The position numbers were made by a program, and so were the translations under genes. This document shows, in pieces, positions 10,990 to 19,789 of a DNA stretch of 64,000 bases (the stretch's first letter is position 1; each line of letters begins with the position of its first letter). Source of the DNA: Leptospira kobayashii (GTDB lineage: Bacteria; Spirochaetota; Leptospiria; Leptospirales; Leptospiraceae); the NCBI RefSeq assembly GCF_003114835.2, contig NZ_AP025028.1:1-64000 (forward strand), in the 5' to 3' direction. Under the pieces are notes generated by a model that was not told where the DNA came from, made no database searches, and saw only the letters and a program-made list of their open reading frames with translations.

Positions 10990-12555
10990 ATGAACAATGT
11001 TCTAATTATAGCGCTTCTGTTTTCGGTTTTTCCTTTTTTTGAAATCTTTGCTAAAGAAATAAGCATTTTACCTGCGTCCTTAAGCGGGGATGTTCCTGCT
11101 TTTTTGGGCACGAAAGAAGAAGCGTCCGTTGAACTTGCAAAAATTTCGAGGCATTATTTAAAGAGAAATTTTTTTACTGAAACAACAGATTCAAAAAGCA
11201 TTGAGAATTTTCTTTCTTCGGAAGGTTTCAGCGCAGATACAAAACTAACAGAACAAAATTTGAATTTGTTATGCATTGAATGGGATAGCAATTTTATTTC
11301 CAAAGATTCCATTGACTTTGGAAATCCTGTTTTGATTCAAACGGAGATCTATAATTGTAAAAGCAAATCACTTCAGCAAATCCAATCAAAACTCATATCA
11401 AATTTCATCTTAGCAATTGAAAAACATATAGAGAAAAGTTTTCGATTCCTTCCTCCGAAGATTCATGACAATCGACAAAAAAGGGATAATGTTTATAACG
11501 AAGTTTATTTTTTATTCGATACCAATGCTTCGTATGCTTATTACAGAAAAGATTTTGTAAAATCGGTTTCTTCCTTAATTGATATGCCCAATTTGTTTTT
11601 GGGATTAACTATCGTCCGCAAAGACAAAATATTAAATATCGCTTCTTCTTTGGAACATGCAGAAGTCAAAAAAGTTATAGAAGATACAACTTGGTCGGGA
11701 AATAATTCTTCCGATGTTATTTTACAATCGATTCAATCTTTGAAGTTAAGATTCACCGGAGGCAAAAAGGAATCGAGAAAACTCTTTTTACTTTTGTCTG
11801 GAGCTTCCAAAGACAAATCAAATGCGATCATACTTGCATTGAATGAAATCAGACAATTAGGATTTCAAATTCATATAGTGATTCCGAATCATTCGGAATT
11901 GACTGTGATTCGAGAATTGCAAAGGATCGGACGTTCCAGCTCCGCAAAAATATTAGGAATCACGGATTATCAGAAGATAGGAAACGAAGACGGTTATTCC
12001 AATTTATATTTGAATCAATTTAATCTTTATACTTCGGTACTTGATGCTCCGCCTCCTTTTGATTTCAATGCCTCCAATTATAAAAAATGGGACGCTTCGA
12101 TCGTTCGTGCAGCAGTAGATGTAATCACTCCTTACAATATGTTTCAGGCTTATGAAAAAATTTCGGAAAAACGAGTTTTGGAAAAATCGGAAGTGAAAAC
12201 CGACATCGAAACTTTACTCGGCTCCGAGATGATTCGGGAGGAATCGGATACCGGCAGATATCAAAATGCTCTTCTGGAAACGAAAGGAGAAGCTATCTGG
12301 ATCAAACTTCCTATCGAATTGAATGTAGTGCCCGGAAAAGAATATGTTATACAGACTACGTTCTACGGAGATTCGCTTTCCACATGGGGGGTGAAAAATT
12401 TACCGAATGAAACGAGTGTCTTGAGAACAAGTAGTTCTTATCCCAGATCATTGCTCATTCTTCCTTCTCAATCGAAAAAATTTTTGGAATCAAATAAGAT
12501 CAAACAGTTTTCCGGATACTTACAAGGTGTGATTAGTGTCGTCAAAAAGAAATGA
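10990..12555 (+). CDS. secreted VWA-like protein, function unknown
   Basis: I do not recognise a named family. The 521-aa product has a signal peptide (about residues 1-22, ending near IFAKE). The middle part resembles a von Willebrand A fold: a strand ending FDTNAS, helical segments, then KLFLLLSGASKDK, although the metal motif DxSxS is imperfect. It is probably periplasmic. I chose ATG 10990 because an in-frame GTG at 10942 would lie upstream of the operator and possible -10, and would spoil the signal peptide. The following gene starts inside its 3' end, so the two are coupled. Confidence 0.75.
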   Translation: MNNVLIIALLFSVFPFFEIFAKEISILPASLSGDVPAFLGTKEEASVELAKISRHYLKRNFFTETTDSKSIENFLSSEGFSADTKLTEQNLNLLCIEWDSNFISKDSIDFGNPVLIQTEIYNCKSKSLQQIQSKLISNFILAIEKHIEKSFRFLPPKIHDNRQKRDNVYNEVYFLFDTNASYAYYRKDFVKSVSSLIDMPNLFLGLTIVRKDKILNIASSLEHAEVKKVIEDTTWSGNNSSDVILQSIQSLKLRFTGGKKESRKLFLLLSGASKDKSNAIILALNEIRQLGFQIHIVIPNHSELTVIRELQRIGRSSSAKILGITDYQKIGNEDGYSNLYLNQFNLYTSVLDAPPPFDFNASNYKKWDASIVRAAVDVITPYNMFQAYEKISEKRVLEKSEVKTDIETLLGSEMIREESDTGRYQNALLETKGEAIWIKLPIELNVVPGKEYVIQTTFYGDSLSTWGVKNLPNETSVLRTSSSYPRSLLILPSQSKKFLESNKIKQFSGYLQGVISVVKKK

Positions 12556-13417
12556 AGAGAATTGGATCACAGCTTCTTCGGATATAAAAAAACTCAAAGA
12601 ACAATGGATTCATTCTTCTCAAACGAAGATTCCTTTATTGATCATTGGGGAATCGGGAGTAGGTAAATCTTTTTGGATCGAACAATCGATCCAAATCAGG
12701 AAAATTCAAACAAACGAAGTGAAGATTGTGGATTTTCATTCGCATCCTGCTTCGCTTGAGGAAATAAAGAATCTACTTAAAGCCCAAAAAACAAAAGTTA
12801 TCTGGTTGAAAAACCTGGCATATGCTGAAATCGAAACAATCAAAGACTGGTTGAATTGGTGGAAGGAAGAGAAATACAATAAAGATCCGAAATATTACTT
12901 TTATTGGGAATTGGCCAAGGATGAAATTCCGTTATTGAAAGAAAAACCCTTGGCACAGGAATTTTTCGACCAGTTGAGATCATTTCGTTTTGAGTTGCCT
13001 CCTCTTTCAAAAAGAAAACCCGACATAGCTTTGTTTTTACAGAATTTTTTGGAGATGGCAAATACCGATTTTAAAAAAAAGGTTTTGTCCTTCGAGGAAA
13101 AATTCATTCCATTTTTTTTAGATCGAAATTACAAAACCAACTTACATGAATTAAAGGATCTTGTTTTTTCCATGGTGGCTTTCACTTCCACCAAACATGT
13201 TTTGTTAAAATCGCTCCCTTTGCATTATTTTATCTCGGATACTGAAAAATTACATGTCCAAACAGGGGTTTCCATCAGCGACTATGAGAAAGAAATCATT
13301 AAATCCAATTTGATACTCACAAATGGTAATCGCGAAAAAACCGCAAAAATCTTAGGTATTTCGGAACGGAATTTATATAGAAAATTAAAAGAATATCAGT
13401 TGGAAGAAGTTTGCTGA
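12536..13417 (+). CDS. degenerate NtrC-type AAA+ protein with Fis-type HTH
   Basis: The 293-aa protein keeps the outline of a sigma-54 activator: Walker A GESGVGKS near residue 38, the PPL-x-x-R-K-P-D-I segment, and a C-terminal Fis helix-turn-helix (NGNREKTAKILGISERNLYRKL). Key parts are gone. Walker B reads VIWLKNL without the acidic pair, no GAFTGA sigma-54 loop is visible, and the usual GNVREL is TNLHEL. It probably cannot remodel sigma-54 polymerase and may be a DNA-binding adaptor. It starts at GTG with AAGG 8 bases upstream, overlaps the upstream VWA-like gene by 20 bases, and overlaps holA tail-to-tail by 22. Confidence 0.8.
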   Translation: MSSKRNEENWITASSDIKKLKEQWIHSSQTKIPLLIIGESGVGKSFWIEQSIQIRKIQTNEVKIVDFHSHPASLEEIKNLLKAQKTKVIWLKNLAYAEIETIKDWLNWWKEEKYNKDPKYYFYWELAKDEIPLLKEKPLAQEFFDQLRSFRFELPPLSKRKPDIALFLQNFLEMANTDFKKKVLSFEEKFIPFFLDRNYKTNLHELKDLVFSMVAFTSTKHVLLKSLPLHYFISDTEKLHVQTGVSISDYEKEIIKSNLILTNGNREKTAKILGISERNLYRKLKEYQLEEVC

Positions 13418-14502
13418 AGAATTCGAAACGCATCTATCATCTTTTGTGAAAAATAAATTCTACCTTCTTCGTTTCTAAGTCCCGATTTGAATTTGATATT
13501 CATTTCGATGAGCAGTTCATAGAAATCATTCAAGGATTTTTCAGTAAAATGTTTTGATTCCGTTGCCAGTTGTTTTCTCATAAAGTTTTTTCTACCTTCG
13601 GAAAAATGTCCTGTCTTTAACAAATCGTCCATAACGGGAATGGGAACTTCTCCATTGTGTTTCGCTCTGATGATTCTGAATTTCCGAATCTCATCCAATT
13701 TATAAAGAAGCCTGGTTAAAAAAGATAAAATGTCTCCGTTATCATCCGTAAATTTTGTAAATTCTTTAAAGAATTCCGTCTTTCTGCCTTGTACCAAATA
13801 ATCCACAAGAGTAGATGGATTAACTTGGGTTTGGTTGAAAAGAATCGCATTGATATCATCCAATGTGAATTTGGTTTTATTCAAATACTGTTTTAATTTG
13901 CGAACGCTTTTTAAATAAGCTCCTATGTTGGCAGGTATCTTATGCACAAATTCATCCCAGGCATCACTATCCAATTGAACATGTTCCTGTTCCAATACTT
14001 CACGTAAGGTTTTGGTAATATCGCTTTGGTATAAAATTTTCGGTTTATAATAAGAATGTTGGCTTTGGAAAAGAGTATTGAAACTCGCGGGAAGATCTTT
14101 GGAATCGTAATGCACGAGAAAGAAAATTTTATCCGAAACGGAAGTGATATTTTTTTTGAAACCTACGTTGAAATCTCTGTATTCGGTAGAGGCTTTCGGA
14201 TCCAGGATCGGTTTGAAAAAAGTCGTTCCATGTTTCACAATGATCAGTTTTTTCGGAAAAAACATATCGGGAGTGAAGAGTTCCGCAAAAAGTTTGTTTT
14301 GATCACCACCTTCCGCCACAATCACGATGATTTCAAAGGTTTCCCCTTGTTTTTCCAAGGTTTCTTTATAAAAATCGGTGATTAATTCGAATTCGTACGA
14401 ATCCTCTCCTACAAAAGTGAAAATCTGGGGCAATTCCTTGGTCGGTGTTTTGAACAACTGGAATAGGGAAGTGTATTCTTTGCCTGTTTTTTTTGTTTCC
14501 AT
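13396..14502 (-). CDS. holA: DNA polymerase III delta subunit
   Basis: HolA is the clamp-loader subunit that opens the beta ring. The 368-aa protein shows the expected order: an N-terminal nucleotide-binding-like domain lacking a Walker motif (IFTFVGEDSYEFELI), then the central KILYQ to DAWDEFV region, and the C-terminal helical collar with ILSFLTRLLYKLDEIRK. Length is normal. It starts at ATG and reads opposite to the NtrC-like gene, overlapping its end by 22 bases. Sequence is divergent, as is usual for delta subunits. Confidence 0.85.
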   Translation of the reverse strand: METKKTGKEYTSLFQLFKTPTKELPQIFTFVGEDSYEFELITDFYKETLEKQGETFEIIVIVAEGGDQNKLFAELFTPDMFFPKKLIIVKHGTTFFKPILDPKASTEYRDFNVGFKKNITSVSDKIFFLVHYDSKDLPASFNTLFQSQHSYYKPKILYQSDITKTLREVLEQEHVQLDSDAWDEFVHKIPANIGAYLKSVRKLKQYLNKTKFTLDDINAILFNQTQVNPSTLVDYLVQGRKTEFFKEFTKFTDDNGDILSFLTRLLYKLDEIRKFRIIRAKHNGEVPIPVMDDLLKTGHFSEGRKNFMRKQLATESKHFTEKSLNDFYELLIEMNIKFKSGLRNEEGRIYFSQKMIDAFRILQQTSSN

Positions 14503-14553
14503 TTTTTTAAGAATGGTCTAATCTCGTAAGAGAGAAAGAGCGATAATCACAAT

Positions 14554-14784
14554 ATGGATATAGCAAGCGGTGTGGCAAGAGTTTCAGGATTAGGGGAACC
14601 ACTTACGTATGTGATGCCCACATACAATACAAAGGCCATCGAAAAGGTGGATGCGGTTCAGTCGAGAGAATACAAACCCAAATATCCTTCCGAAGATACG
14701 GCAAGTCAGGCGAGTTCCATCCAAGGGGATTCCGGTAAAAAAGCCAGTTATACTCCCGGTGATCTTGTCAACGTTTACGCCTAA
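14554..14784 (+). CDS. small hypothetical protein
   Basis: A 76-aa product that I do not recognise. It is hydrophilic, with no signal peptide or membrane segment, and rich in Ser, Pro, Tyr and Lys, suggesting disorder. It starts at ATG 51 bases from the divergent holA start, with a purine-rich AAGAGAGAAAGAG upstream. It ends 10 bases from the convergent maf gene. Its codon use looks like the neighbours, which favours a real gene. Confidence 0.6.
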   Translation: MDIASGVARVSGLGEPLTYVMPTYNTKAIEKVDAVQSREYKPKYPSEDTASQASSIQGDSGKKASYTPGDLVNVYA

Positions 14785-14794
14785 AACTTTTTCC

Positions 14795-15370
14795 TTACGG
14801 GGAATTTTCATTCCCCCAGTATTCCTTCCAAATTTCCCATCTTCCTAAAAACGAAAAAAGCGGAAACCCGACCACATTGTGGTACCTACCACGCCATTCC
14901 CGAACGGGACCATTCGTGTCCTGGATTCCATAAGATCCGGCTTTGTCAAAAGGTTGGGCCTTACGGATATAAGTTTCGATTTCCGAAATATTCCATTTTT
15001 TAAAAACAATCTCGGTCTCTTCGTAGAAAAAATCGAATTTCCCGACCGAATACAAACAAGCACCGGAAAAAACAGAATGAGATTTTCCGTTCAAATCGCT
15101 TAGAATCCGGACGGCGTCCTCAAAGTTTTCCGGTTTATGCAGAATCTTATTATTTTGTACGACAATTGTATCGCAAGACAGGTAGCAGGAATTCTTAATA
15201 AGGGCGTCGGGAGAACCAATCTTTGCTTTGGCGATCCGTTCTAAATAAGAAAGAGGGAGTTCGCCCGGGATTTCTTTTTCATCTATGTCGGAGGGTTTGA
15301 TTTCAAATTGAATCCCTAAAGATTTTAAAATCTCAATTCTTCGGGGAGATCTACTTTTTAGAATGAACAA
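14795..15370 (-). CDS. maf: Maf family nucleotide pyrophosphatase
   Basis: Maf proteins hydrolyse non-canonical or modified nucleoside triphosphates and can slow division. The 191-aa protein has the N-terminal S-R-S-P-R-R motif, the SCDTIVV strand with the catalytic Asp, and QPFDKAGSYGIQ near residue 140. The start is TTG with AAAGG seven bases upstream; no ATG is available nearer than the conserved N-terminus. A GGGGAAT/ATTCCCC hairpin (14799-14816) overlaps its last codons. Confidence 0.9.
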   Translation of the reverse strand: MFILKSRSPRRIEILKSLGIQFEIKPSDIDEKEIPGELPLSYLERIAKAKIGSPDALIKNSCYLSCDTIVVQNNKILHKPENFEDAVRILSDLNGKSHSVFSGACLYSVGKFDFFYEETEIVFKKWNISEIETYIRKAQPFDKAGSYGIQDTNGPVREWRGRYHNVVGFPLFSFLGRWEIWKEYWGNENSP

Positions 15371-15388
15371 GTTCTTGCCTTTCTGTCA

Positions 15389-15652
15389 ATGTTAGTCACA
15401 GTAAATTCTGTGAAGCAGAAGACTCCCATCCTTTTTCTGATGTTAATCTTAAATTTATCCTTCGGATGTAAATTCGGACATGTGGAAGATATCGAAGATT
15501 GCAATCCGATCGCAGATTATTATGAAAGAGGAGCGCATTATATTCGCAGGGATCTTGTGCGGGACGACGGAACTTTAGATTATAAAAAATTATTAGAAGA
15601 TTCAAAACCGCAGAATAGCGAGTGTTATCCTGCCAATCATGAGGTGAAATGA
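15389..15652 (+). CDS. small putative lipoprotein
   Basis: An 87-aa product with a hydrophobic segment (about 13-26) ending LSFGC, which fits a relaxed spirochetal lipobox with Cys at 27. The short mature part, about 60 residues, is hydrophilic and contains two more cysteines. I recognise no family. It overlaps the next gene by four bases (ATGA), so it is likely cotranslated with the SDR enzyme, and it is divergent from maf with only 18 bases between starts. Confidence 0.6.
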   Translation: MLVTVNSVKQKTPILFLMLILNLSFGCKFGHVEDIEDCNPIADYYERGAHYIRRDLVRDDGTLDYKKLLEDSKPQNSECYPANHEVK

Positions 15653-16386
15653 AACTTTTCGACATAACTGGAAAAACCGTACTAATTACCGGCGCTAGCC
15701 GGGGAATTGGAAAATCCATTGCGCTTGGGTTCAGAGATGCAGGTGCCATTGTTTATGGAGCCGGATCAAGACCCGAATCGATCGAATGGATGGATAAAGA
15801 AGGAATCAACGGTGTTGTCATTGATGTCCGCTCTGAAAAAGATGCGTTCAATGCGATCGGGAAAATCCGCGAGAAACACGGAAAATTAAACTGTCTGATC
15901 AATAACGCCGGTATTGCGACAAATACTCCGGCCTCCGGGTTCAAAGAAGAAGAACTTCAAAATATGATTCAGACCAATTATACGGGTGTATTTAGAAATT
16001 GTCAGGCATATTACAAACATCATAAGAAAGACGGTGGTAATATCATTAACGTTGCTTCCGTTCTGGGTATGGTCGGCTCAAAGCTTGCTTCCGTGTATTC
16101 TGGAACGAAAGGTGCCGTCATCAGTTTATCAAAAGCTTTGGCCATTGAATGGTGTAACTCCGGTTATCGGGTAAATGTAATCTGTCCGGGGCTCATTGAT
16201 ACCGATATGACGGATATGATTAAGGACAAAGAGTATATTTTGAATCAGGTTCTTGCCGGTATTCCTATGGGTCGATTGGGAGATCCGGAAGATATTTTGG
16301 GTGCAGCGATTTACCTGGCATCGGATGCATCAAAGTACGTTACGGGGCAAACACTTGTCGTGGACGGCGGACTTATCGCGCAGTAG
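15649..16386 (+). CDS. SDR family oxidoreductase
   Basis: A classical short-chain dehydrogenase of 245 aa using NAD(P)H. It has the Rossmann motif TGASRGIG (about 14-21), NNAG (near 86), a catalytic serine after NVAS, and YSGTK giving Tyr and Lys. The C-terminal DVRS...TGQTLVVDGG block is typical of FabG and gluconate 5-dehydrogenase relatives. Substrate cannot be read from sequence; a second SDR at 43522 is the better FabG candidate. It is coupled to the small lipoprotein gene before it and followed after 7 bases by the Sua5-like gene. Confidence 0.9.
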   Translation: MKLFDITGKTVLITGASRGIGKSIALGFRDAGAIVYGAGSRPESIEWMDKEGINGVVIDVRSEKDAFNAIGKIREKHGKLNCLINNAGIATNTPASGFKEEELQNMIQTNYTGVFRNCQAYYKHHKKDGGNIINVASVLGMVGSKLASVYSGTKGAVISLSKALAIEWCNSGYRVNVICPGLIDTDMTDMIKDKEYILNQVLAGIPMGRLGDPEDILGAAIYLASDASKYVTGQTLVVDGGLIAQ

Positions 16387-16393
16387 GTAGAAT

Positions 16394-17020
16394 ATGATAG
16401 ATTATCTCCATCCTATCAACCCGGAAATCCGAAAGCTCAAACAAATTTCGGAACGATTGAAGAATGGAGAGATCTTTATCTTTCCAACTGACACTGTTTA
16501 TGCGATCATTGCGGATTCACATTCGAAAAAAGGTGTCGAAGCCATTTACTCCCTTCGAAAGCTTCCGAAAGACAAACCACTTTCTCTGCTTTGTAAAGAC
16601 ATTTCCATGGCTTCGCATATGATAGAGTACCTTCCTAATCCTACTTACAAATTGATGAAAAAGATCACACCGGGGCCTTTTACATTCATTTTAAAAGCAA
16701 ATAAAAATCTTCCAAAACCTTCGATTGCAAATAGCAAAGACAGACATATTGGAATTAGAATTCCCGGTCATAATTTTTTGGAAGAATTATTAAAGATTCA
16801 TGATTCTACACTCACTTCTACGTCGGCCTTTACAAATGACGAATTTCTAATCGATATTGATGATTTGGAAGCTGTTTATGGAAGTCATGTTGCCGCAATC
16901 ATCGACGGAGGAATTGTCAAAGTGGAACCTTCTACAATTTTAGATTGCACGGAAGATAAGATTAAAGTGATCCGGGAAGGTAAAGGATTTTCGGATTTGA
17001 ATCTTCAATCGGAAGAGTGA
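16394..17020 (+). CDS. Sua5/YciO/YrdC family protein
   Basis: The 208-aa protein has the family core: FPTDTVYAI near residue 30, KLPKDKPLSLLC, TPGPFTFIL and GIRIPGH. TsaC/Sua5 members make threonylcarbamoyl-AMP for the t6A tRNA modification; YciO members look similar but their role is less clear. Length and the KDKPL motif fit the YciO branch. The window also encodes TsaB and TsaE, so a link to t6A is possible. It lies 7 bases after the SDR gene. Confidence 0.88.
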   Translation: MIDYLHPINPEIRKLKQISERLKNGEIFIFPTDTVYAIIADSHSKKGVEAIYSLRKLPKDKPLSLLCKDISMASHMIEYLPNPTYKLMKKITPGPFTFILKANKNLPKPSIANSKDRHIGIRIPGHNFLEELLKIHDSTLTSTSAFTNDEFLIDIDDLEAVYGSHVAAIIDGGIVKVEPSTILDCTEDKIKVIREGKGFSDLNLQSEE

Positions 17021-17040
17021 TCGGATGTCTCGGAAACGAT

Positions 17041-18141
17041 TTATTTCAAAACTTTAAGTAGTTGTTTCTTATAAGCTTTCATTCTGGCTTCGGAATGTTT
17101 CGGTAACTTTAAATCTATTTCTTGATTCAAATACCTATCGATTGGGATGATTCTGTACCCTGAAGGATACACCCAAACCGGCTCGTAGTTTATATTTGCG
17201 ATTTCTTTGGAATCTTTTCCGTTCACTACCAGATCGAAATTTAAAATAATTCCTCCGTCTGTAAATGGTGCATTCTGCGCGGATAAAAAATTACCTAAAG
17301 AATAAGCAACTAACTGTTGTTTTTGTGTATTCTCGTTTGAAGCAGTTTCTATCTTTTTGAAATTCTGTACTACATGAGGATGTCCTCCGATGATTAGGTC
17401 GGCTCCTTCTTCCAATGCGACATCCACCCATTTGATTTGATTTTTATCGGGCTCTGTTTTATATTCCGTTCCAAAATGAAACCAAACAAGTGTAAAATCC
17501 ACATTTTGAGTTTTCGAAAATCGGATATCTTCTCTGATTTTTTTCTCTTCGATCAAACGAACGATTTTTTCTCCGGGAACTTTGATTCCGTTTGTTGAGT
17601 AGGTATAATTATAAACTGCAATACGGATTCCGTTCTTTTCCAAAATAAAATGTCTTCTGTTTTGATAGTCCGATTCCGAAGAATATGTTCCCAAAGGTAT
17701 CATCCCTTCAGCGAGCACGGTTTCAATTGTCAGATCAATTGCCTGGGCTCCCTTGTCCGCAGAATGATTGTTTGCTGTTGAGAGCACATGAAATCCTGCT
17801 TTTGCAATACTTTGAACAAACCCGGGAGGAGAACCGAATCTCGGATATCCGCTGTGATCAGCTTGATCTTTCGTAATCGTAGTTTCCAAATTTCCAAAAA
17901 CGATGTCATAGTTTTGTAAGATAGGTTTTACATATTCGAAACTCGAATCGGCAGAATAAGATTTTGTTTTTGCATTCCAATATGTACCCAACTGCGAATT
18001 GTGACACATAATGTCACCGACGATTGCAATTCTAACTTGCTTTTTTCCTATCTTGGAAGGAAAACTAGAACATTGATTGAGTAGGAATGAAACACTAATG
18101 AACGTATTTATTATAAGATATCTATATATTATCTTAACCAT
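17041..18141 (-). CDS. CapA family lipoprotein (PGA_cap phosphoesterase-like)
   Basis: The 366-aa protein carries the metallophosphoesterase-like CapA fold: VGDIM near residue 41, FGNLET, ANNHSADKG and GGHPHV, all metal-site motifs. CapA proteins are linked to poly-gamma-glutamate capsule synthesis, but without capB and capC nearby that role is not supported here. The N-terminus is a lipoprotein signal ending FLLNQC (Cys24). The ATG at 18141 is the only usable start, which makes the gene overlap the divergent phosphatase gene by 44 bases, so each signal peptide is encoded opposite the other. Confidence 0.85.
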   Translation of the reverse strand: MVKIIYRYLIINTFISVSFLLNQCSSFPSKIGKKQVRIAIVGDIMCHNSQLGTYWNAKTKSYSADSSFEYVKPILQNYDIVFGNLETTITKDQADHSGYPRFGSPPGFVQSIAKAGFHVLSTANNHSADKGAQAIDLTIETVLAEGMIPLGTYSSESDYQNRRHFILEKNGIRIAVYNYTYSTNGIKVPGEKIVRLIEEKKIREDIRFSKTQNVDFTLVWFHFGTEYKTEPDKNQIKWVDVALEEGADLIIGGHPHVVQNFKKIETASNENTQKQQLVAYSLGNFLSAQNAPFTDGGIILNFDLVVNGKDSKEIANINYEPVWVYPSGYRIIPIDRYLNQEIDLKLPKHSEARMKAYKKQLLKVLK

Positions 18142-19771
18142 TTCTAGCTTATGTACTTCCTGCAGTTGGGAGTCGGATTATAAAGCAGCGGCAAAGAGAT
18201 CCTTACAACCGAATACGGATCTGATCCTTGTACCTTATCCTTTCAATATTTTCGATAAACATTCAAGAGAATCAATCACTCTTTCTCATTATACTCAGGA
18301 GGAAATTAAAAATATTCTTCAGGAATACGATCTGTCTTGGGAAGAATTGAAGGATAGCTGGAAATGGAATGAAAAAGAACAATCTTTTGAGAAAGAAGTC
18401 AACTATACGTCTCACTATACTCAATACTCTTATGATACGAATATTCCTGTTTGGATCTACGGGCCAAAATGGTTTTATAATGGCAGCTACTCTGATAAGA
18501 TTCATCAGCAGCATCTTGCTTCCATACTTTCGAAAGTATTGGATTTTTCTTTTTCCAATTTGCTTGATGTTCAATTCTTATCTAAAATCTTCAAAACCAA
18601 TCCGGAAAAACCGAAGCTTATCATTACCATTGTAGTGGATCAAGGCGGGCAACAATTGTATTCCGCTCATCCCAATTCTTTTCCGTTTCTCAAAGATTTA
18701 AAATCAAAATCAGTATATTTTAAAAATGGAAAAGTGGGGCATTTGGAAGCTCATACCGCTGTAGGACATGCTGCCATCGGAACAGGGGCTTACCCGTCAC
18801 AAACACAAGCATTCTCGAATGAAATCTATTCCTGGTCCAAAGGAAAAATCGATGTCCATCAAGTTTACCAAGGAGTAGGCGATTCTATCAACCTGAATGA
18901 ATTGAAAGCGGCAAGCCTTGCCGACGAATGGGATATTTATTTAAATAACGAACCTGTAGTTATTAGTCAATGTTATGCGGCAAGGGCAAGTATAGGAATG
19001 GCCGGCCATGGAAAGGATTTTCTGTCTAAGAGCGGGCAAACCTCTGATATGGATTTTGTTTATTGGGAAAATACGAAAGACCTGAAATGGGATACTTATT
19101 CGAATGCATACCTTATCCCTGAAGCGGTGAAGAGATTTAATCTTTATGATTTTTATAAAGAAAAGGAAAAAACAACGACCAGTTCTTTCAAAGTAAAAGA
19201 TCGTTTAGAGTTTTTACAAAAGATTCATTTTTTCCAAGCATCGGAATATCAAGTATTGTTAGACGGTGAATCCATTCGAACTGCGATTCAAAAAGAGATT
19301 TTAGAAAAGAAAAAACATTTGGATGGCGATACAGATCTAGTTTACGTGACTTTGAAAGCTACGGATGCAGTCGGTCATTTATCAGGTTGGGAATCGGAAG
19401 AGGCTCGCAAAATTCTTTCCGCAACAGACAAAGAAATCGAAAAGATATTTAGCTTTTTAAAAGAAAACTACGGCGAAGATTTCATTCTCGTAATAACGGC
19501 TGATCACGGTGCCGCGCCCATGCCGGAAGTATCAAATGCCAGTTTTCTATCACATGACCAATTCTTTGACGAACTTTCCGGGCTTTTACCAAAGGAAGTC
19601 CGGACGGAAAAATCGATCGTTCAATGGGTAACTCATTCTCATCTTAGTTTGAATCGGGATGTAATGAAGGAGTATTCTATCACCGAAGAACAGGTGATAG
19701 AAAAATTGGAAAACCTTCAGGTCGGTGGTAAGCCATTCTTCCGAAGGATATGGAAGCGAAGCGACTTGTGA
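18098..19771 (+). CDS. alkaline phosphatase superfamily lipoprotein
   Basis: A 557-aa exported enzyme of the type I phosphodiesterase / alkaline phosphatase superfamily. The metal and nucleophile motifs are visible: VVDQGG, then HTAVGHAAIGTGAYP with the candidate Thr nucleophile, then ATDAVGHLSG, and TADHGAAP. It resembles PafA-type phosphatases. The signal peptide ends LCTSC, so it is probably a lipoprotein. I chose ATG 18098, not TTG 18077, because the signal then starts cleanly and the head-to-head overlap with the CapA-like gene is smaller (44 bases). Substrate is unknown. Confidence 0.85.
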   Translation: MNVFIIRYLYIILTISSLCTSCSWESDYKAAAKRSLQPNTDLILVPYPFNIFDKHSRESITLSHYTQEEIKNILQEYDLSWEELKDSWKWNEKEQSFEKEVNYTSHYTQYSYDTNIPVWIYGPKWFYNGSYSDKIHQQHLASILSKVLDFSFSNLLDVQFLSKIFKTNPEKPKLIITIVVDQGGQQLYSAHPNSFPFLKDLKSKSVYFKNGKVGHLEAHTAVGHAAIGTGAYPSQTQAFSNEIYSWSKGKIDVHQVYQGVGDSINLNELKAASLADEWDIYLNNEPVVISQCYAARASIGMAGHGKDFLSKSGQTSDMDFVYWENTKDLKWDTYSNAYLIPEAVKRFNLYDFYKEKEKTTTSSFKVKDRLEFLQKIHFFQASEYQVLLDGESIRTAIQKEILEKKKHLDGDTDLVYVTLKATDAVGHLSGWESEEARKILSATDKEIEKIFSFLKENYGEDFILVITADHGAAPMPEVSNASFLSHDQFFDELSGLLPKEVRTEKSIVQWVTHSHLSLNRDVMKEYSITEEQVIEKLENLQVGGKPFFRRIWKRSDL

Positions 19772-19789
19772 TTTTTAAGTCGCTTTTTT
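19759..19789 (+). terminator. terminator embedded in two convergent gene ends
   Basis: A perfect 9-bp stem, AAGCGACTT (19759-19767) with AAGTCGCTT (19777-19785), has a 9-base loop and a T run to 19789, a good intrinsic terminator on the plus strand. The left arm and loop hold the last codons and TGA of the phosphatase gene. The right arm encodes the last residues and TAA of rnr on the other strand. Confidence 0.85.

Noticed and set aside
14799..14816. GGGGAAT/ATTCCCC hairpin as a strong terminator
   Set aside because: It has no T run on either strand and overlaps the maf coding end; I mention it only as a feature of that gene.
15649..16386. Calling this SDR the FabG of the organism
   Set aside because: The SDR motifs are common to many enzymes; the one at 43522 fits FabG better, and this one is linked to a small lipoprotein gene.
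17041..18141. A poly-gamma-glutamate capsule locus around the CapA-like gene
   Set aside because: No CapB or CapC ligase genes are nearby, so CapA similarity alone does not support capsule synthesis.
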